NCBI GenBank assembly: GCA_015680685.1
Contig: MNCI01020899.1
Location: forward strand, 53,410 to 117,409
Reading direction: 5' to 3'
DNA from: Gnetum montanum
Lineage: Eukaryota; Streptophyta; Gnetopsida; Gnetales; Gnetaceae
DNA length: 64,000 nt
The notes under the pieces were generated by a model. It ran no database searches, was not told the DNA's origin, and was given only the letters and a program-made list of their open reading frames with translations. The first letter of the stretch is position 1. The number at the start of each line of letters is the position of its first letter. Below are positions 11,110 to 22,440 of this stretch, piece by piece. The position numbers were made by a program, and so were the translations under genes.

Positions 11110-12244
11110 AAGAGTGAATGATGGAATGAGGATCATACATCAAGTTACCAATATTCAATAGGATTACCTTTACATGTTGGAAGACTCACATGAAAGAGTT
11201 CTTTAAGTATGTAAGGCTCTTGGTTTAGGCATTCTTGGATGGATGCACTTAACTCATCAAAAGCATTTTGGGCAACAAAGTAAGACCAGAGGTAAGTAAT
11301 CTAAACTTTTAAATTTTGATATCTTTTCTATGAAATGCTAGATATGTGGTAGAAGAGTCCATATGACCTTTGAATGCTCCAATGTTTACAGGTCACAAGA
11401 GAATGAGTATAGTAAAGAAAGAAGAAGAAGTAACATCTATATAAGCTGGGATGACACAAAGAAAACAAGAAATACACTTGAAAATTCATATCTTCATATA
11501 TAGCCTTGGAAAATAAAGAACCCATCAATGATTCAATCTCTGATAATGAAGTTAAAGAGATGAGGCTTCTTTGGAAGAAAGGTATGAGCTACTTTGTAAT
11601 GAGGTAATTTTCTTTCAAAGGTTATGTAGCAAAATAAAAAAGGCCATGTATATGAAAGAACTCTAGAGAAATCAACTTAATATAAAGTACTTAAATCTTA
11701 AAAAGGAAAAATAAAACCTAAGGGCTAAGGTAGAAAATATAATCCTTTTCCATGAGTAGATTTACAAGGATCTTGCAAATTTGAAGCTCATCAATGATAG
11801 GTTAACAAAAGATAAGGAGACTCTACATATCATGCTAGGGCAAAGTGGAGATCCAAAAAATGATAAAGAACTAAGAATTCATTCCCACTGTAATACATCT
11901 ACAAGTAATTCATCAAATAGGAGGTATACACCTAGGTTTGCTCATGCAACCCAAATGAGAAATAGTATGTGTTTTTACTGTGGTAATTTTGGGCATAAGC
12001 AATCTTATTCTTATTTACAATAAAATAATTATAAATTAACTACATGGTATTATCAAAACAAGCCCATAAAATATGGCTTGAATGTTAGAAAGGCCTGGAA
12101 GCCCAAGATGAGAAAGCTAGAGGAATAAGCTAGTGACTTAAAAAAACATCTTGATTCTAGAAAAAAAAAAGATCATATGCATGCTATGGGAGGTACTCTA
12201 TGATAGAGGACCTCATCCTAAACTCCATTAATCATGTCCATACC
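11110..12244 (+). pseudogene. Copia gag remnant with two zinc knuckles
   Basis: Gag of a SIRE-like element, broken by stops and frameshifts. Near 11155-11210 the residues FNRITFTCWKTHMKEFF match the conserved capsid start (F.G.NF..WK..M). At 11337-11381 the first CCHC knuckle reads C*ICGRRVHMTFEC, with a stop where the family has Q (CAG to TAG). A coiled-coil stretch follows around 11781-11850 (NLKLINDRLTKDKETLHIML). A second knuckle, CFYCGNFGHKQSYS, at about 11970-12008 has lost its last cysteine. The frame runs into the gap at 12245. Confidence 0.7.
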
Positions 12245-12372
12245 NNNNNNNNNNNNNNNNNNNNNNNNNNNNNNNNNNNNNNNNNNNNNNNNNNNNNNNN
12301 NNNNNNNNNNNNNNNNNNNNNNNNNNNNNNNNNNNNNNNNNNNNNNNNNNNNNNNNNNNNNNNNNNNNNNNN
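12245..12372. other. Assembly gap (N)
   Basis: 128 consecutive N. Open frames reported across it are artefacts. Confidence 1.
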
Positions 12373-13825
12373 GAATTCCTTGATCATATGAATTATTTTC
12401 TATCTTTATCAAAAGGTACTACTAATGGAAGGCCTTGATTTCAAAAGTCTCCAAATTTGATCTTGATATGACATTGTAGATTTGTTAACATTTGATGAGG
12501 ACATCATCTAGCCCTTGTGTAATCCTCAATGTATGTGTGTTGCTTATGTATGTTTTCTTGTGTTGATTTTTTATGATGATTCTAGGGTGTTTTGGACTTA
12601 ATTTGATGAGCCTAAGAGGTTCAAGGGGCTATGGGGACTTGTTTGGAAATTCTAGACATCAAAATGAGCATATTTAATTTTGGCCCTAGTAGGTTAGACA
12701 TCTACTTTAATAGTTAGAGGTATCAGTTACATTTAAGACATCTCATTTTGATAGCAAACATCTATCTCAGGAGATAGATATGTATCATATGATTTCAAGA
12801 TGTCTACTGTGACCTCTTTGCACTCAAGCAAGATGTCTAATGTTTCCTCATGATGCCTCATATGGATTTTAATGGTCATTTATTACATAAGTTGATGAGA
12901 TTCAAAGATGAATCTCTACAAAGGTAAAGTAATCCATGAATGGATGTTCAAGTAATGGATGCATTACAAAAGTTGAAGAATGTAGTTGCTACTATGATTT
13001 TTGGATCCTCAATGTCTAATCACATAGTCCTTTCTTTTTAAAAAGGATTCCTTACTGAGTATCTAGGAGAAAGTTTTTAAAGACATAACTAATGGGAGAC
13101 CTTAGTCTCCACACTTTATCTTAGTATTTCAATGCAAGTTGAGTACTTTGATGACGAAAGAACAATCTGATCCTAAAAGGCCCAACAAAAGAATACCACT
13201 CTCCCTACAACTAAAGCATTTAGATGGAAATAATATTGACACATATGTAAGGGGATCTTGTACCTTATCAATATCTTTTAAACCATGGATGTAGGAGGAG
13301 TCTATAGAGACTCTCAACAAAAGATACATAAGTTGCAATATCTTCTAGTCTAGCACCCACATTAGAGAATGAGCAAGTAAGAGATAAGGGGTAGCTCTTA
13401 ATGGAATTTTATTTTTCATCATCAACCCTATGAAATCAAGGCTAAAGTATGTGCACTCTTTAATTGATATCCATCATGTTTTCTTCTTTAGCTAAATATT
13501 TATATCTATATGGAATTGTCATATGATGTTACAAAATTTTATGCTATGGAACTTTATTAAGGATGTTTCGACAGGTACTTTTCATGATCCCCTCCTTTTG
13601 GGTGCTAACCAAAAAGGGGGAGAGTTTTGTAATATTGCTCATGCATACTATATGATGTTTTTCTTTTCACGATATATCTTTGGAGATAGGTTTGTGATAT
13701 GTTCAATGCATTAATGAAGATAGATTAATCATATTTTGTTACACACACACACACACATACAAATATTTATGCTTTTATTATTATGGTATTATTCTCATCA
13801 ATTTTCTAAAGTTTTGGACATCATC
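12373..13825 (+). other. Copia internal 3' region, noncoding
   Basis: No pol domain is visible. The part around 12700-12850 has several AGATGTCT/AGACATCT motifs like those in the LTR U3, so LTR-like DNA may be embedded here. A second polypurine tract, AAAAAGGGGGAGAG, lies at 13611-13624, and an (AC)8 microsatellite lies at 13741-13757. Confidence 0.5.
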
Positions 13826-13839
13826 AAAAAGGGGGAGAT
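13826..13839 (+). other. Polypurine tract of the copia element
   Basis: AAAAAGGGGGAGAT directly precedes the 3' LTR TGTTGAAC. It is the plus-strand primer of reverse transcription, and its form is typical of SIRE-type elements. Confidence 0.85.
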
Positions 13840-15022
13840 TGTTGAACTTTTGGTATGTCAAAAACTTAGAAAATACAAAATATGGAAAATGTGGTCTTAT
13901 TGTCTTGTAGGAATAAGTAAGACCAAGAGCATGATGAGATCAAGACAATAGCATAATTAAGAACTTTAATGTATCAAGACATTAGATCGAGATAAAAAGA
14001 AAATCTTGAGTCATTCAAAGAGATGCATCAAGATGACAAGAAGATTCAAGACTTCAAAACAAGAGCTAAACTAGAATGAGAGCTACATTGAAATTACAAG
14101 ATAAGAGGTATAACATAAGAGAAGTCTATGAGACAAATGAAGATGTTTTAGGGTCTGCCAATATGTTGAAATATCAAATTAATGATTCAAAGTTCAATGT
14201 GCTTGTAAGGTAGACATCTCACATTGGTAGTTTATGTATAACTCTTGGAAATGATGTCTAAGGATAGATTCCTAAGGGTAGATATCTACATATCTAGGTA
14301 TATGTCTTTATAGAATTGATAGTGTTGGTAGAAAGATGTCTCCACTTCAAATTAGATGTGTTAGATAATTTATCTAGCCTTTGGATGAACTTTGAGAGAT
14401 TTTCAAAAGCTCAAAGACTATAAAACAAAGTTGAATTTGTGAGAAAGATGTAGAACCGTTTATTGAATATCTATCCTTGACTACTCCAAATGTGAATTTG
14501 ATTTTTTCTTCATTGTTTCATCATTTGTAATGTGTTGTATGTACTAAGTGTCCTATTGCATGGATTTTGTAATTTGAGTTACACTATCTTCTTGATTCTT
14601 TTCTTCTTTCCTACAAGCCCTATAGGGTTGATGTGCTTCTTGTAGGAAGGCATCTCCATTAAGCTTATTGGGACCTTGAGGGGTTGAGAGATTATACAGT
14701 GACAAAACACTCTATTGTGAAGCTCATGTTTATAAATGTTGTCAAACCCTTTAAACCACATTTTGATCTTTTTGGGATCTTATGAGGTTAAGTGTGTTCA
14801 TAATGCCAAAACATTTTAGAGAAGAGCTCAAACTTTGTAAAGGTTGTGGTGTCCTTGAAACCACACTTTTGAAGCAAAAAAGTTTGGAGGTGAGAATAGA
14901 TTCAACCCTCCAAGTGTGTAGTACCCAAGTTGGGGAACCACATAAACATTATTTTTGATTTTTGTGGTTGCAATAATTTTAATTGGGAAACTTATTCAAC
15001 CCTCCTAAGTTCTCAATCCTCA
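13840..15022 (+). repeat. 3' LTR of the copia element
   Basis: 1183 bases. It has the same U3 motifs as the 5' LTR (about 14205-14350), with a better TATA, CTATAAAACAAAG, at about 14418. Confidence 0.85.
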
Positions 15023-15570
15023 GGATTAACCAAAAACATCCAAGAAACCTCTACCTCTATACTCAAGTCATTAAATGGATCATGAGTAATAGTTCAAGGT
15101 TCTATCTCATTGGATTTTGTAACTAAAGAGTAGTTTCCCACATCTACCAACTTCCTAGTAGTTGAAGAGACACCCAATTTCAACTTGATCTTAGAAAAGC
15201 CATGGTTAGCTAAGCTTCATGTGGTCTCATCTCCTATACAAAATAAGACCCATTTACCATACAAACATGGTGAAATTGTGATTTTTTTGAATAACATGTG
15301 TTCACCATCGATCAAAAACATCAACATTGATTAAGGTTTAGAAGTGGAGTTTGAAGAGGAAACTTTCGATACTCAAGATAGGACTGGTGATAACAACAAA
15401 AATAACAACAATGTTAACAATACCTGCTCTAAAATGCTGAATGGTCAATGAAAGCACTTATCAATTTCCATATCAAATGAGAAGAATGATGAGCCTAGGA
15501 TCATACAAAAGAAGTCCTTTAATCTATTAGAGGTCAAATAGCAAATACGTTATAGATATGTTATCCCTTA
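15023..15570 (+). pseudogene. Tat-like protease, second part (element G)
   Basis: This continues the protease frame interrupted at 9901. The first residues (LTKN...) follow on from EKLG once the copia element and one target copy are discounted. FNLILEKPWLAKLHVVSS near 15180-15230 matches the second conserved protease block (FNLLLGRPWL), with G-R altered to E-K. No RT follows. Coding resemblance fades at about 15560, where repeat D2 begins, so this element either lost its pol or never had one. Confidence 0.55.
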
Positions 15571-15599
15571 TTTTGTCAATGTTCATTTGTTCACCTTTG

Positions 15600-15830
15600 T
15601 AGTATTACATCATATTTCATTGTTTGTTTTATCCTTATATGCTCTTTTTAGACTATCCCATACTTTTTAGAAAAATATGGCCAAGGCCTGCCAAGGCCTA
15701 AAACTAGCAATATGATGGCTCACCAAGGCTTCAAACTAGCAACATGGTGGCCTACTAAGGCCTAAAATTGATGGCCTACCAAGGTCTAAAATGGGAAAAT
15801 TCATGGCCTCCCTTTATATCTTCCTTATGA
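15600..15830 (+). repeat. Repeat D copy 2, left part, with a tandem CCAAGGCCTAAAACT unit
   Basis: Four imperfect units of about 30 bases (GCCTACCAAGGCCTAAAACT, then AGCAACATGGT) lie at about 15680-15800. Two such units occur at the start of D1 (about 5855-5915). Confidence 0.65.
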
Positions 15831-17163
15831 ACACATTATGACCTATTAGCCTCATTGCATTATTTATAGTTTTCAGTTTAAAAGTTATGGCTTTTTTTAT
15901 GTTTTTACATTTCTCATATTATTGCCAAATTTTATTACGTAAACTTATTGTTATAACTTGTAGCCTTTGTGCAAAGTGTATAAAACATAAAACATATAAA
16001 TAACCATAAATTTTTAAACCAAAATAGTAGCCATAATCACATTGTGTGACAAGTAATAAAAAATAAAATGTCCATGTTCTATAGCTGTAGTTACACTGTG
16101 CAACAATAAAAAAAAGTAATATATGGTCTCTAGGAATATAATAGCCAATAAAAATATAAAAATATGACAAAAATAACAAAAATGTAACAAGTCCATCAGA
16201 GGCCAAAACTAAGCCATAAGGGAAGGAAGAGGATCATCATCAAAATAACTTCGTCACTGTTAATACCTAAGACATGTAGACAGAAAAACTATTAAAATAA
16301 AAAACCACTTAAAATAAATTAAAACATAAACAACCACCTGAACATTGACATCTAACATTAAAACCATAGCATTACAATGAGATCATTGAATAGAATTAAA
16401 TGAAATTGGAAATATACAACACTTCCAAGAAGGCTAATCTCTTTAAATGTAGTATAAGACCATTGCTTCTATCCTAGATCTCCAACCTAAATCATTGATT
16501 TGTTTGTGTAATCTATTTTTGATATCTATTTTAAGAATCAGGACCTACCAAGTATGGATTTCCTTACAACATATATTACTAGTGTCCATCAACTATCAAA
16601 TCCTACCCAAATTAGCACTGCTAAAACCTACACCTCTGTTGCATTGCTACGTACTCCACCAAAACCCTCAGTATCATCCACACACCCATGCTAGCTTTGT
16701 GCACCTATCTTCTGGGCCATCATTGCAACGTGTGCATTACTACCCACCACACACTGCATTGCACTGCTATGCTGCCAAGTGTTGTGCTACCTTAGGTGTT
16801 TTAGTCATTCTACCTCTCAACTGTCAGCCCCTACACTTCTTCCTTTGTCGTTGCCCATCATTTGCCTCCCTCTACTACACATTCCTACAAGGAGGAAGGT
16901 AGCCCACCAAGCCCTCATTTCGTACCACATGTTGCTTAGAAACCCTCGTTTCATAGTGCTACCATAGTGCTATTGTGGCCTCCTCCTCCACCCTCAGCCA
17001 CCCTTGTGTGGGTCTATCATTAATGTTCTACGGCCACAACCATTTGCACCATGGTAGCCACTAGCATTGCCACTGCCCCGATGTCACCAAACCACACTAT
17101 TACTCTTGTAGTTGCATGTTGCACCTCACATGCCTAGCACTCTTGAAAAAAAAAAGTTGAGAC

Positions 17164-17370
17164 AAATCCTCCACTTGTTGGAAATAGAAAATAAATAAAA
17201 AACATGCCTTGGAAGTTGGGTTTTTGTTGCTAGTTTATTATCTTTAATCTTACTCGTTGAAAACAAAAGGTAAGAAAAATTCCCAACTTGTTCAAAACAA
17301 AAAATGAATAAAAAAAATGCCTTAGAAGTTAGGTTTTTGCTACTAGTTTCTTACCTTTAATCTCACACAT
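17164..17370. repeat. Tandem duplication of about 113 bp
   Basis: Two units share ATGCCTTGGAAGTTGGGTTT, then TTGCTACTAGTTT and TTTAATCTYAC, at about 17200 and about 17313. Confidence 0.75.
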
Positions 17371-17640
17371 TGCAAAACCACCTCCTAACATATCAATCAA
17401 CCTATAGAACCATAGGACTTGCCTACAAGTTGCAAAACCACTTACTAACGTGTAGGCTAATGTGTGAGATATCAAGAATTTTAAAACTTAATCAAAATAC
17501 ATCATATGTTGAAAAACGACTTGCTAACATGTGGGCCAATGTGTGGAACAAAACAAGAAAGTTTCTAAGCTTTGAAAACCACCTTTCCCATACATTAAAA
17601 AATCATGCCCCAATGTATGAACCAATGTGTAGGGAATGGA
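17370..17640. repeat. Degenerate tandem repeat of about 75 bp
   Basis: Four units contain GTTGCAAAACCACTTRCTAA, followed in the better copies by GTGTRGGCCAATGTGTGG (about 17370, 17428, 17510, 17575). Confidence 0.55.
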
Positions 17641-17754
17641 ATTAGAAACTCACTATCATAAATTTGACCACATATTGCCTAGGACCTACGAAATCTCAAA
17701 AAAATCTTATACATTGACATTTTAGTGGGCACACATTGGTAATACTAATTTTAA

Positions 17755-18010
17755 CATTTTAAATTATTTTGACAACAAAAAACCACTATTTTGGTAGTCT
17801 ACAACCTATTTTCACAAGATTTTGTTTATTTCTATAAGATTTTTTCTTGACTTAACAATTTTTCTTAGTTTTTTTAAACTTATTTTAATAGTTTACAGCC
17901 TATTTCTTTGTATTCCTACTTATTCTAATAATTTACAGCTGGTTTACACTAGATTTTTACTTATTTTGGCAACTTATAACTTATTTTCATTAGATTTTTG
18001 TTTATTTTAA
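17755..18010. repeat. Degenerate T-rich repeat of about 55 bp
   Basis: About four units of TTATTTTGGTAGTTTACA, then CCTATTTTCAYTAGATTTTT. Confidence 0.5.
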
Positions 18011-18049
18011 TTAAAAAATAAGTGAAAATAGAACAAAGAAACAACAAAT

Positions 18050-19388
18050 ATTATTATATTTATTATTTTCAACCTTATTGACCTCATTTCAATCATTTTA
18101 CCTTATTTTGACCATGTTTTGACCTTGCTTAGCCATGTTTTACCTCATTGCAACCTTATTTCACCTTATTTTTCCTTATTTTACTATGTTTTGGCCTTAT
18201 GTTGCCTTATTTTAATTTATTATTACAATATTTCACATTATTTAATAATTGTATCATGAAAATGTCACTTAATGTGCTCATGCGGACATGCAAGATTGAG
18301 CTAGAAGCCTTTAAACCATGTAGCCTTAACACCCTCTAATGGCTTAACTACCCTTAACCTTAAAACCAAGAACATCATAGAGGATTCCTTGGTCAAATTC
18401 CCCATTTTATTCCATGACAGTGAGGAGAAAACACTAAAACTAAGTTCCTCCCCAAAACCTTCATTTTCTCAAGACATCATCAAATCCTTGCATGGAAACA
18501 TGAAAGCCTTTGCATGACCTTGATTACATCTAATGTTAACATGTTTGCTCTTCATGTTGCTGACCTTTGTTTGTGGGTTTAAACAAGAATGCAACATTGG
18601 TGGACCATGTAGCCTATAACTAGTGATCCTACATGACCTCTTATCTCTTTTTGGGATAACAAGATACTAGAAACTTTATATATATCTGTAAAACAAAGTA
18701 CAAATTTCTCATATTTTACTAGTTATAACTAGTGATGGCCTATATTTTCTTATTATCTCATGTGGTCTTATACAATCTCTTGTAATCAAATGTATCCTTT
18801 GACTTACTTTCTTATCTTCTTGAAGTTGTGCTTGCAAAATCAATTTGAAGCCATCATAGTGGTGTGATTCATGAAAGCAGTGAGTTACCATGTGACCTTG
18901 ATACATGAGATTTAGTTACCTTGTTTGACTATGCCAATAGTGCTTACCTCACATCACTTTTGTTACCCCTTTTGAGCCATAACCCTAGAGCTAAACTATA
19001 GTCATCCTTACCTTGCTAACAATGAAAACTTATGTTTAACATCCATGTATCATGGTGGTATGACATCTTATTTGATATGCTTTTCCATCAAGATTATTGA
19101 ATATAATACATCTCATTCAATAAGAAAATCAAACAAAAGTTAGCCTTGGTAATGAAACATAATGAAGGTTTCACCCTAAAAAAATGAAGAAGCAAATTAC
19201 CAAGATAACCAAGAGGACAATGAAGCCTAAAGTGAAAGGAATACTTCCAAACAAAAATAGGAAGGAGTTGAATGAACAAAGAAGCCCAAGGATATAGTGT
19301 TGGTTCCTCTAATACATCATCAAGTAACCAACTATTTGAACACAAAGCATGAAGACCTTTTCACATATTACACATGTTACTACCATAC
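18050..19388 (+). repeat. Repeat D copy 2, middle part
   Basis: Collinear with D1 from about 5930 to about 7560. It includes the TTGACCTTATT tract (18060-18200), the TGCTCATGCGGACATGCAAG landmark (about 18278) and AACATAATGAAGGTTTCACC (about 19157). It is cut at 19388 by element B; the homology resumes at 29541. Confidence 0.65.
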
Positions 19389-20226
19389 TGATGAGTGGCA
19401 AGGTATCCCTACACCCAACCATATGAATCATAAAGGTGATTATGCATGATCTGGTTGAATTCCATGGACCTATAGTTTTCTAGTATACTAGTTCTTCTAG
19501 AAAGTGTAATGGATGTTGAAAACATTCGTTGTCTTCCCAACTACGTTTTTGAAGCTCAAGGGTATGGTTTAAGTGTAATTAAGGTACATGATTTTTCTTA
19601 TTTTATGTTTTATAAGTTTAATTGCCTAAAAAAAGAATGAAGGGTTGAGTAATTTAAGATCTAGTTCATTTACTATCTAGCTAGCCTAACACAAGTACCT
19701 ATCCCACTTTCTTAGGCACATCCTGAACACATATAGTGCTACTGGGCTACCAAACGTTAAGAATTGCAGGGTTATCAAGTACTATATGTATGCTCAAAGT
19801 GGTCATGATTGTGTTCATTAACAACTAAAAATTAATTACTTAATTCAAATGTATTAAAGTAAAGTGCATTAAAAGAAATGTTAATCTATTATTAGTGCTA
19901 CAAGGATTTTCAAAAGAATTTGTTTTTATTCTCATCACAGTATTGTGCTTAGGTACATTAGTGTTTGAAAAAATATCTATACACACTTAGACTTATATTA
20001 TGGGTACTTACAAAATATTCTAACTCTAGAGAAAATAAACTGCAAGAGCTTCACTACTCTAACTGAAAACTAATATGAAAATTGTGAACCTAGGCACTAT
20101 ATTTATAGGCTGGCATATATCCCATGACATTGGATACCTGATGTCAACCTCTAGCATCAGATACCCAATGTCAGTGCTTCAACATTAGATACTGGATGTC
20201 AAAGCAGATGAAAACATGCTTCATCA
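19389..20226 (-). repeat. 3' LTR of element B
   Basis: 838 bases with ends TGATGA and TCATCA. On the minus strand its TATA is CCTATAAATATAG (about 20099-20110). Upstream in transcription sense (about 20125-20205) are three to four copies of a unit containing CATCAGATACCCAATGTC or its complement. The purine-rich TCATGGGGATA lies just outside its U3 end (20227-20237 as complement). Confidence 0.9.
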
Positions 20227-21400
20227 TATCCCCATGACTTAATGAAAACTCATTCTTGAGTAAAGAAGAGAAGGAAAAAGTTCTTTACCAAATATTGGGT
20301 AGGTATGGGATTATTGACTAACATACAAACTAACTCAAATGAAACAGATAGACTCTGAGTGCCTAAGTGTACATAGTTAAAAATTTTTACAAAATTGGGT
20401 ATTCATGATAAAATAAGTGAACACCCTGGATAACACTAACAATCAACACCTCTTGGTAGCTGAAGAATAAGAGAGAAGATCCAACGATCATGACCAGTTC
20501 TCATCATATGGTACTACCCCATCATCCTTGGTGGAGATAGTCCATGCTTCCCACTACAATCACAACAAAGTCATCAATTAGTATGTAATGTGTAACACAT
20601 AGCTATTAAATGCCTTATCTCATCAGTGGTTACACTTGACTAGGTTGTGATTATGGTAGATGGGTTTGAGTAGTGTTAGCAGGAAGGCTGACAAATAGGG
20701 TAAAATAGATAAGTGGTCCATTAAATTTGAAAAATTTCAACACTAGAAAATATTTGAAAAGGGTGTAAGAATTCACAACAATAAAAAGGAAAGTTCATTG
20801 AAAAATTTTTTATGATGATGTGCATAACTAGATGTCATTGATGGGATAAACAAAAGGAATTTAATTGTAAGAGTGTCTAAGGGTAAATAACTTAACTAAC
20901 CCAAGCAAAAAATATGCAAGTGGATCCTTCCCAAAGTAGGCATAGGCCTTTTATGCCCTTGCATAACTTCAAACCAAAGAGTCTGTGGGCTCCATAGATG
21001 ATTAATGATTATGGAAAGTTGTGTACAAAAAGCTCAGAAGAAACTAACTAAGAATTCTGACACATCAAACTAGGACATTGAACAAGAACATGAAACTGAC
21101 AATGAGGTGAGACATGGAAAGCATAGATGGATGAGAGAGAGTGGAATGGAGTTTCTGATTAAGGTCACATGAATTCCCTTATGGATTTTATGGTTAAATG
21201 ACTTGATAAGATACATCCTTAGTCCAAACCAAAACCAACCATGTTTAGTGACTTCACATTGCCATTGTAATACTAGTCCATTGCCCTAAGACACAAAAGT
21301 GCTCCCACAAAATAACCACCATTCCTTATTAAAGAAGAAAATAGAATTAAGAAGTGAGGAAAGGCCTTAGTCAGAGGGGACTATTCCCATAACCAATGCT
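20227..21400 (-). other. Element B 3' noncoding region, distal part
   Basis: Collinear with element C 52.56-54.02 kb. Shared words (minus sense) include AGTCAATAATCCCATACCT and CAGCTACCAAGAGGTGTTGA. The third ORF of element A has no counterpart of comparable length, so it was lost from this lineage before or after it split. Confidence 0.65.
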
Positions 21401-21408
21401 TTTAGCCT

Positions 21409-21735
21409 ATTTATTTTTTCTAAGGGGTGTGCTTTAAATTCCTATCATATTTTTTCTAATGAGAACCACACCATGCAAAGGCGTATGCATTTATTTTGTT
21501 TATGAGGTGTGCTTTGAATTTTCATTATTTTTTTTTCTAATAAGAACAACTCCATGCAAAGACATATGAATTTATTTTATCTAAGGGATGTGCTTGGAAT
21601 TCCCATTATTTTTTTTCTAATGAGAACCGCATCATGCAAAGACATATGCCTTTATTTTGTCTAAGGAATGTGCTTTGAATTTTCATCTTTTTTTTTGATG
21701 AGAACTACACCATGCAAAGACTTATTCAAATTTGT
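21409..21735 (-). repeat. 81-bp tandem array (4 copies) in element B
   Basis: Units start near 21409, 21490, 21571 and 21651. Plus-strand consensus starts TTTATTTTGTCTAAGGGRTG and ends with CCATGCAAAGACATATG. Element C has one copy at the matching place (52438-52555, other strand). Confidence 0.85.
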
Positions 21736-22440
21736 TTTATTGGTTGACACAAAATGGTAAAAAATCCATGAAAACACACATGCACCTAGGAAAAAAAAAG
21801 GCACAATGAATATCAAATCCCCTTGAAGTCATATCCTGTTCAAACCTTTGAATCCCTCCCAATTCAAGAAACTAAAAAATCATAAATTTGTTAAAGTTTT
21901 GTTAATGAAAAAGAGATTGCACATTTCCAGAACAAGGAAAACCATAGAGTTTGTGGATGGGTAGATGTTGTGGACTCACTACCTATTTCATGAAAAGGAA
22001 ATCATGTTCTAATCATTTGTCTCAAAATTCAAAGCTAGAAACTACACACTAACAATCACATAACAAAATAGTACATACCGCCATCAAGTAATGCATTACC
22101 ATTGTACCTAGCACTTATTAACAAAAAATTAGAAAATCATACAAAATTAGAATAAAATATAAAAGAAAGTATAAAATATTTAAGAAATAGCAAATGCATT
22201 AATGATGGTGTAAAAGAAAAATTAGAAAAGATTAATAACATGAAAATAAGAAAATGTAAAATAAAGAATGTGTAAAACAAAAAGTTGTAAAACAAAAAAA
22301 TCTGTAAAACAAAAAGATAAAAAACTAAGAAGCCACTTATATGATTAGCATGGGTGGCCATCTCCTCCATGACTAAGTTGAAAGGAGGAGATCCAAAATA
22401 TGGAATGTGGTTGTCCATCCAATGAGGTGACTATTGTATT
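21736..22440 (-). other. Element B 3' noncoding region, proximal part
   Basis: Includes the conserved block around AGTTTGTGGATGGGTAGATG (about 21949), shared with C at about 52200. A run of TTTTTGTTTTACA words (minus sense) lies at about 22255-22325, just after the end of pol, and is matched by a similar T-rich tract in C (51850-52020). Confidence 0.6.

Larger units (their letters stand above)
9902..15022 (+). mobile_element. SIRE/Maximus-like Ty1/copia element, internally deleted
   Basis: Two homologous LTRs (9902-11064 and 13840-15022) both start TGTTGA and end TCCTCA. They flank a Met-type primer site, a gag remnant, a gap, and a polypurine tract AAAAAGGGGGAGAT. Target duplication is GGCTT (9897-9901) against GGATT (15023-15027), one mismatch. 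Only about 2.8 kb of internal DNA remains; protease, integrase and RT are missing except for whatever lies in the 128-base gap. By eye the LTRs differ at many positions in their first 150 bases, so the insertion is old. It sits inside the protease of element G. Confidence 0.85.
15830..18040. other. Block present in D2 but absent from D1
   Basis: About 2.2 kb with no match in D1: an insertion in D2 or a deletion in D1. About 16450-17120 is unusually C-rich with many CCAC and CACC words and carries the longest open frame of the window (16495-16902, 135 codons). That frame shows no domain I recognise and looks like a chance frame in stop-poor C-rich DNA. The right half holds three tandem patterns listed separately. 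Confidence 0.45.

Noticed and set aside
12200-12412. Open frames on both strands across the gap
   Set aside because: They contain 128 N and are artefacts.
16495-16902. 135-codon open frame, the longest in the window
   Set aside because: Composition is Cys/His/Leu/Pro-rich from a C-rich stretch, with no domain, no promoter context and no intron signals that I trust. A second overlapping frame at 16779 is equally open. Most likely chance.
17370-17640. Possible inverted relation between this tandem repeat and the one at 31.56-32.01 kb (GTTCCACAMATTGGC words)
   Set aside because: The match is limited to one word of about 20 bases with mismatches; too little to claim a shared origin.
19094-19345. 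83-codon minus-strand frame (and 7260-7493, 77 codons) as a conserved small gene
   Set aside because: Both lie in the matching part of repeat D and are weakly alike, but conservation extends equally through noncoding flanks and the frames carry different breaks.
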